Assembly (NCBI RefSeq): GCF_022698165.1
Contig: NZ_JALDAY010000006.1
Location: forward strand, 62,001 to 126,000
Reading direction: 5' to 3'
Length of the DNA stretch: 64,000 bases
DNA from: Streptomyces cylindrosporus
GTDB taxonomy: Bacteria > Actinomycetota > Actinomycetes > Streptomycetales > Streptomycetaceae
A model generated the notes under the pieces. That model was not told where the DNA came from. It did not search any database and saw only the letters and a program-made list of their open reading frames with translations. Position numbers and translations under genes: made by a program. Positions 61,832-64,000 of this stretch are shown here, one piece after another; the stretch's first letter is position 1; the number at the start of each line of letters is the position of its first letter.

Positions 61832-61845
61832 TAGCCGATCGGCTA
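61832..61845. promoter_or_regulatory. TetR operator palindrome 1
   Basis: TAGCCGATCGGCTA, a perfect 14-bp palindrome, 30 bases upstream of the first membrane-protein ATG. Same 14 bases at 61857 and 62626. Confidence 0.82.
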
Positions 61846-61856
61846 GGCGATGAGGG

Positions 61857-61870
61857 TAGCCGATCGGCTA
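61857..61870. promoter_or_regulatory. TetR operator palindrome 2
   Basis: Second perfect copy of TAGCCGATCGGCTA, 25 bp from the first and 36 bases upstream of the TetR ATG; the two lie on nearly the same face for tandem dimers. Confidence 0.82.
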
Positions 61871-61905
61871 GGAAAGGCAAGACGGCGGGCGACTACTCTT
61901 TCCGC

Positions 61906-62499
61906 ATGGTTGCCAACCCCGCCGAACCCGTTCTGCGACTGCAGTCGATCCACCGCAGCCCCGCGCAGGCCCGGATCCTCTCCGCGGCTCTCGGCCTGTT
62001 CGCCGATCACGGCGTCAGCGGCACCTCGCTGCAGATGATCGCCGACGCCCTCGGCGTGACGAAGGCGGCCGTCTACCACCAGTTCAAGACCAAGAACGAG
62101 ATCGTGCTCGCGGTCGCGGAGACGGAGTTCGCGCAACTGGAGGCCGCGCTGGAGGAGGCCGAGGCGGAGCCTTCCCGGGAGCGCGCGCGGGAGATGCTCC
62201 TGCGGCGGGTGATCGACGTGGCGGTCGGGCGCCGCCGGTGGGTGCGGGCGCTGCAGAACGACCCGGTGATGGTGCGGCTGCTGACCGCGCACGCGCCGCT
62301 GATGCATGTGATGGACCGGGTGTACGGGCTCCTCCTGGACGACATGGGCAACGGGTCGAAGGTCCGCATGGCGATGATGGGCGCCACGATCGGCGCGACC
62401 GTCGTCCACCCCCTGGTGGCCGGCCTCGACGACGAGACCCTGCGCCGGGAGCTCCTCCACGCCGCGCGGCGCCTCTTCGACGTCCCCGGGGTGGCCTGA
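61906..62499 (+). CDS. TetR family regulator of the P450 operon
   Basis: 197 residues from ATG 61906. The helix-turn-helix is VSGTSLQMIADALGVTKAAVYHQFKTKNEIVLAVAE. The C-terminal domain (RRWVRALQNDPVMVRLLTAHAPLMHVMDRV) is of the TetR_C group typical of lipid- or steroid-type regulators. Divergent from the operon and flanked by operators on both sides. Confidence 0.88.
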   Translation: MVANPAEPVLRLQSIHRSPAQARILSAALGLFADHGVSGTSLQMIADALGVTKAAVYHQFKTKNEIVLAVAETEFAQLEAALEEAEAEPSRERAREMLLRRVIDVAVGRRRWVRALQNDPVMVRLLTAHAPLMHVMDRVYGLLLDDMGNGSKVRMAMMGATIGATVVHPLVAGLDDETLRRELLHAARRLFDVPGVA

Positions 62500-62801
62500 G
62501 GCGACCGCCTCGCCGCGATGTCCGCCCCTGTCTGCGTCCCCGCCCTCGGGCGAATGTGACGTTCTCCAGTCTGAGTGCTTGATTTGCTCATACAGAGAAT
62601 GTACTTTCCGTTCGGACGTCATGGATAGCCGATCGGCTATCCGATCTGCCGCTGGCACCGGACCACGCTCCTGTCCTCGACGCGAGCGCCGGTACACACC
62701 CCCTGATCCGCCACCTCCGGATCCGCTCCCCCATCCCCCCTCCGGATCCGCATCCCCCCACCTCATCGGACGACGGCGTCCGAGCTCCCCGAGGAGGCAC
62801 C
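62500..62801. other. intergenic leader of the lipoprotein gene
   Basis: 302 bases. It holds the third operator palindrome (62626-62639) and the lipoprotein promoter and ribosome-binding site. The region 62580-62620 is AT-richer (TTTGCTCATACAGAGAATGTAC), a probable -35/-10 area just before the palindrome. Confidence 0.6.
62626..62639. promoter_or_regulatory. TetR operator palindrome 3
   Basis: Third copy of TAGCCGATCGGCTA, extended to 16 bp (ATAGCCGATCGGCTAT, 62625-62640). It lies 162 bases upstream of the TTG of the binding-protein gene and downstream of the TetR gene, so that gene should share the regulation. Confidence 0.82.
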
Positions 62802-64000
62802 TTGCGCAGGCTTCTCATCGGCACGGTCACCCTGGTCGTGCTGCTGGCCGGATGCTCCGGCCACTCCGATTCGGGAGGTGACGACGTCACGGACGCGAGC
62901 GGGTCCCCGGCGGCGGGCTCCTCGGCCCGGACGTCGGCCGACTTCGGCACGCTGAAGGACGTGTGCGGGCCCGGCACCGCCAAGCCCTCGACCGTCCAGG
63001 GCGTCACCGACCAACAGATCCGGGTCGGTGTCCTGTCCGACGTCGGCTTCACCAAGGTCTCCGACTTCCCCGACGCCGCCCAGGTGTTCACCTCCTGGTG
63101 CAACGACCTCGGCGGCATCAACGGTCGCAAACTCGTCCCCGTCACCCACGACACAGGGCTCCTGCAGGTCCGCCAGGCCGTACTGGACGCCTGCCGGTCC
63201 GACTTCGCCCTGGTCGGCGGCGGCAGCGCGCTGGACGGCCTGGGCGTGAAGGACCGCCTGAAGTGCCTGCTGCCCGACTTCGCGGCCCAGTCCACCCAGG
63301 CCGTCGGCTCCGACCTGCAGGCCCTGGCCACCGGCGCGGGCGTCGGCTACTTCCCCTACGCCGGTTTCTACACCTGGCTGATCAAGGACAAGTACCCGGA
63401 CTCGGCGCGCAAGGTCGGCATCATCGCCGGCGACAGCCCGGTCAGCAAGACCTACTCCGCCCAGTTCAAGGAGGCCGTCGGCGGGCTCGGCGGCAAGGTC
63501 TCCTACACCGACCTCTACCCGGCCATCGGCGTCTCCGACTGGACCCCGTACGCCCAGACCATCAAGAGGAAGGGTGTCAAGGGCCTGACCTTCATCGGCG
63601 ACTTCGTGAGCCTCGCCAAGCTGGAGCAGGCACTGACGAACATCGGCTACGCCCCCGACTGGATCGACGCCAACAGCAACGCCTACGGCCCGGCCTTCCT
63701 CCAGCTCGCGGGCTCCGCCCTGGCCGACCAGCACAACTACGCGGAACTGTCCGCCACCGCACCCCTGGAAAGCGCTTCCGCCAGCCCAGCCACCCAGGAG
63801 GTCATCGATCTCTTCAAGAAGTACGCCCCCGACAAGGAGGTCACCTACCCGGTGCTGCGCGCCTTCTCGGCCTGGCTGCTGTTCGCCACCTCCGCGCGCG
63901 ACTGCGCCACCCTCACCCGCAAGTGCGTCTACGACAACGCCGTCAAGCAGAAGGCGTGGACAGGCGGCGGGCTCCAGGCCCCGGCCGACCTGAGCAAGAA
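62802..64000 (+). CDS. ABC-type branched-chain-amino-acid-like binding lipoprotein, 3' cut off
   Basis: The window ends inside the gene (399 codons seen). TTG 62802 follows GAGGAGG five bases away. Signal LLIGTVTLVVLLAGCSG has lipobox Cys19. The Peripla_BP_6 pattern follows: QIRVGVLSDVGFTKVSDFP, WCNDLGGINGRKLVPVTHDT, DFALVGGGSALD, YFPYAGFYTWLIKDKYPDSARKVGIIAGDSP, and Cys pairs near the end (CATLTRKC). The group binds amino acids, but in actinobacteria many members sit with P450/lipid genes and bind other ligands. Confidence 0.85.
   Translation, partial: MRRLLIGTVTLVVLLAGCSGHSDSGGDDVTDASGSPAAGSSARTSADFGTLKDVCGPGTAKPSTVQGVTDQQIRVGVLSDVGFTKVSDFPDAAQVFTSWCNDLGGINGRKLVPVTHDTGLLQVRQAVLDACRSDFALVGGGSALDGLGVKDRLKCLLPDFAAQSTQAVGSDLQALATGAGVGYFPYAGFYTWLIKDKYPDSARKVGIIAGDSPVSKTYSAQFKEAVGGLGGKVSYTDLYPAIGVSDWTPYAQTIKRKGVKGLTFIGDFVSLAKLEQALTNIGYAPDWIDANSNAYGPAFLQLAGSALADQHNYAELSATAPLESASASPATQEVIDLFKKYAPDKEVTYPVLRAFSAWLLFATSARDCATLTRKCVYDNAVKQKAWTGGGLQAPADLSK

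Noticed and set aside
1..64000. CRISPR array, tRNA or rRNA genes
   Set aside because: No regularly spaced repeats and no cloverleaf or rRNA-like sequence were found by reading; a tRNA or covariance scan was not possible.

Overview
The window is high-GC DNA with actinobacterial features: GTG and TTG starts next to GGAGG-like sites, T-poor hairpin terminators, many TetR, XRE and other one-component regulators, and a WhiJ/AbaA-like XRE plus RsbW-like cassette. This points to Streptomyces or a close relative. The dense catabolic cassettes, insertion sequences, a group II intron and many gene remnants suggest an accessory region such as a chromosome arm or large plasmid, not the core genome. No rRNA, tRNA or CRISPR array was seen.

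1-16999: Catabolic region. A tightly coupled operon (1-5814) carries a 2-oxopent-4-enoate hydratase (5' cut off), a 4-oxalocrotonate tautomerase-like protein, an alpha/beta hydrolase, both Rieske dioxygenase subunits, a class III extradiol dioxygenase and an aldehyde dehydrogenase. It ends at a strong hairpin. After it come a membrane protein, a TetR gene with a duplicated operator facing a second aldehyde dehydrogenase, a dienelactone-hydrolase-like protein, an XRE regulator, a divergent azoreductase/TetR pair around a palindrome, and an HxlR regulator facing an amidohydrolase-MFS pair.

17000-30512: Redox enzymes and regulators: three SDR/ADH proteins, XRE, SnoaL-like, MerR, two intact TetR genes, LysR, and a TetR-controlled set (saccharopine-dehydrogenase-like, VOC, PLP gamma-lyase, alpha/beta hydrolase). 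Remnants of an aldo/keto reductase and of a second TetR gene lie here.

30489-43386: Rearranged region. An IS256-family element joins a truncated hydrolase to the tail of an RsbW-like gene. Then come a frameshifted secreted HNH protein, IS21 fragments, DeoR plus MFS, an HNH-like lipoprotein, a SMI1/KNR4-like protein, a secreted NucA/NucB-type protein, a HAD phosphatase, and a decayed IS5-family element abutting an nrdR fragment.

43654-55336: A flavoprotein diverges from an XRE/RsbW-like regulatory cassette. Next are an APC permease and a glutamine-synthetase-like ligase, probably for polyamine or amine use. A tandem zinc-ribbon protein overlaps an endonuclease/exonuclease/phosphatase gene that is split by a 2.5-kb group II intron whose ends can be placed to the base.

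55394-57244 is a graveyard of fragments (sigma factor, phosphatase tail, histidine kinase, SARP, IS5 and IS110 transposases). 57314-64000 holds a TetR-controlled operon of SDR, cytochrome P450, two orphan heme-copper-oxidase-type subunits and two paralogous membrane proteins, plus a substrate-binding lipoprotein. Three copies of one 14-bp palindrome tie the operon and lipoprotein together. Apart from motifs read directly, assignments are by family recognition; no database search was run.
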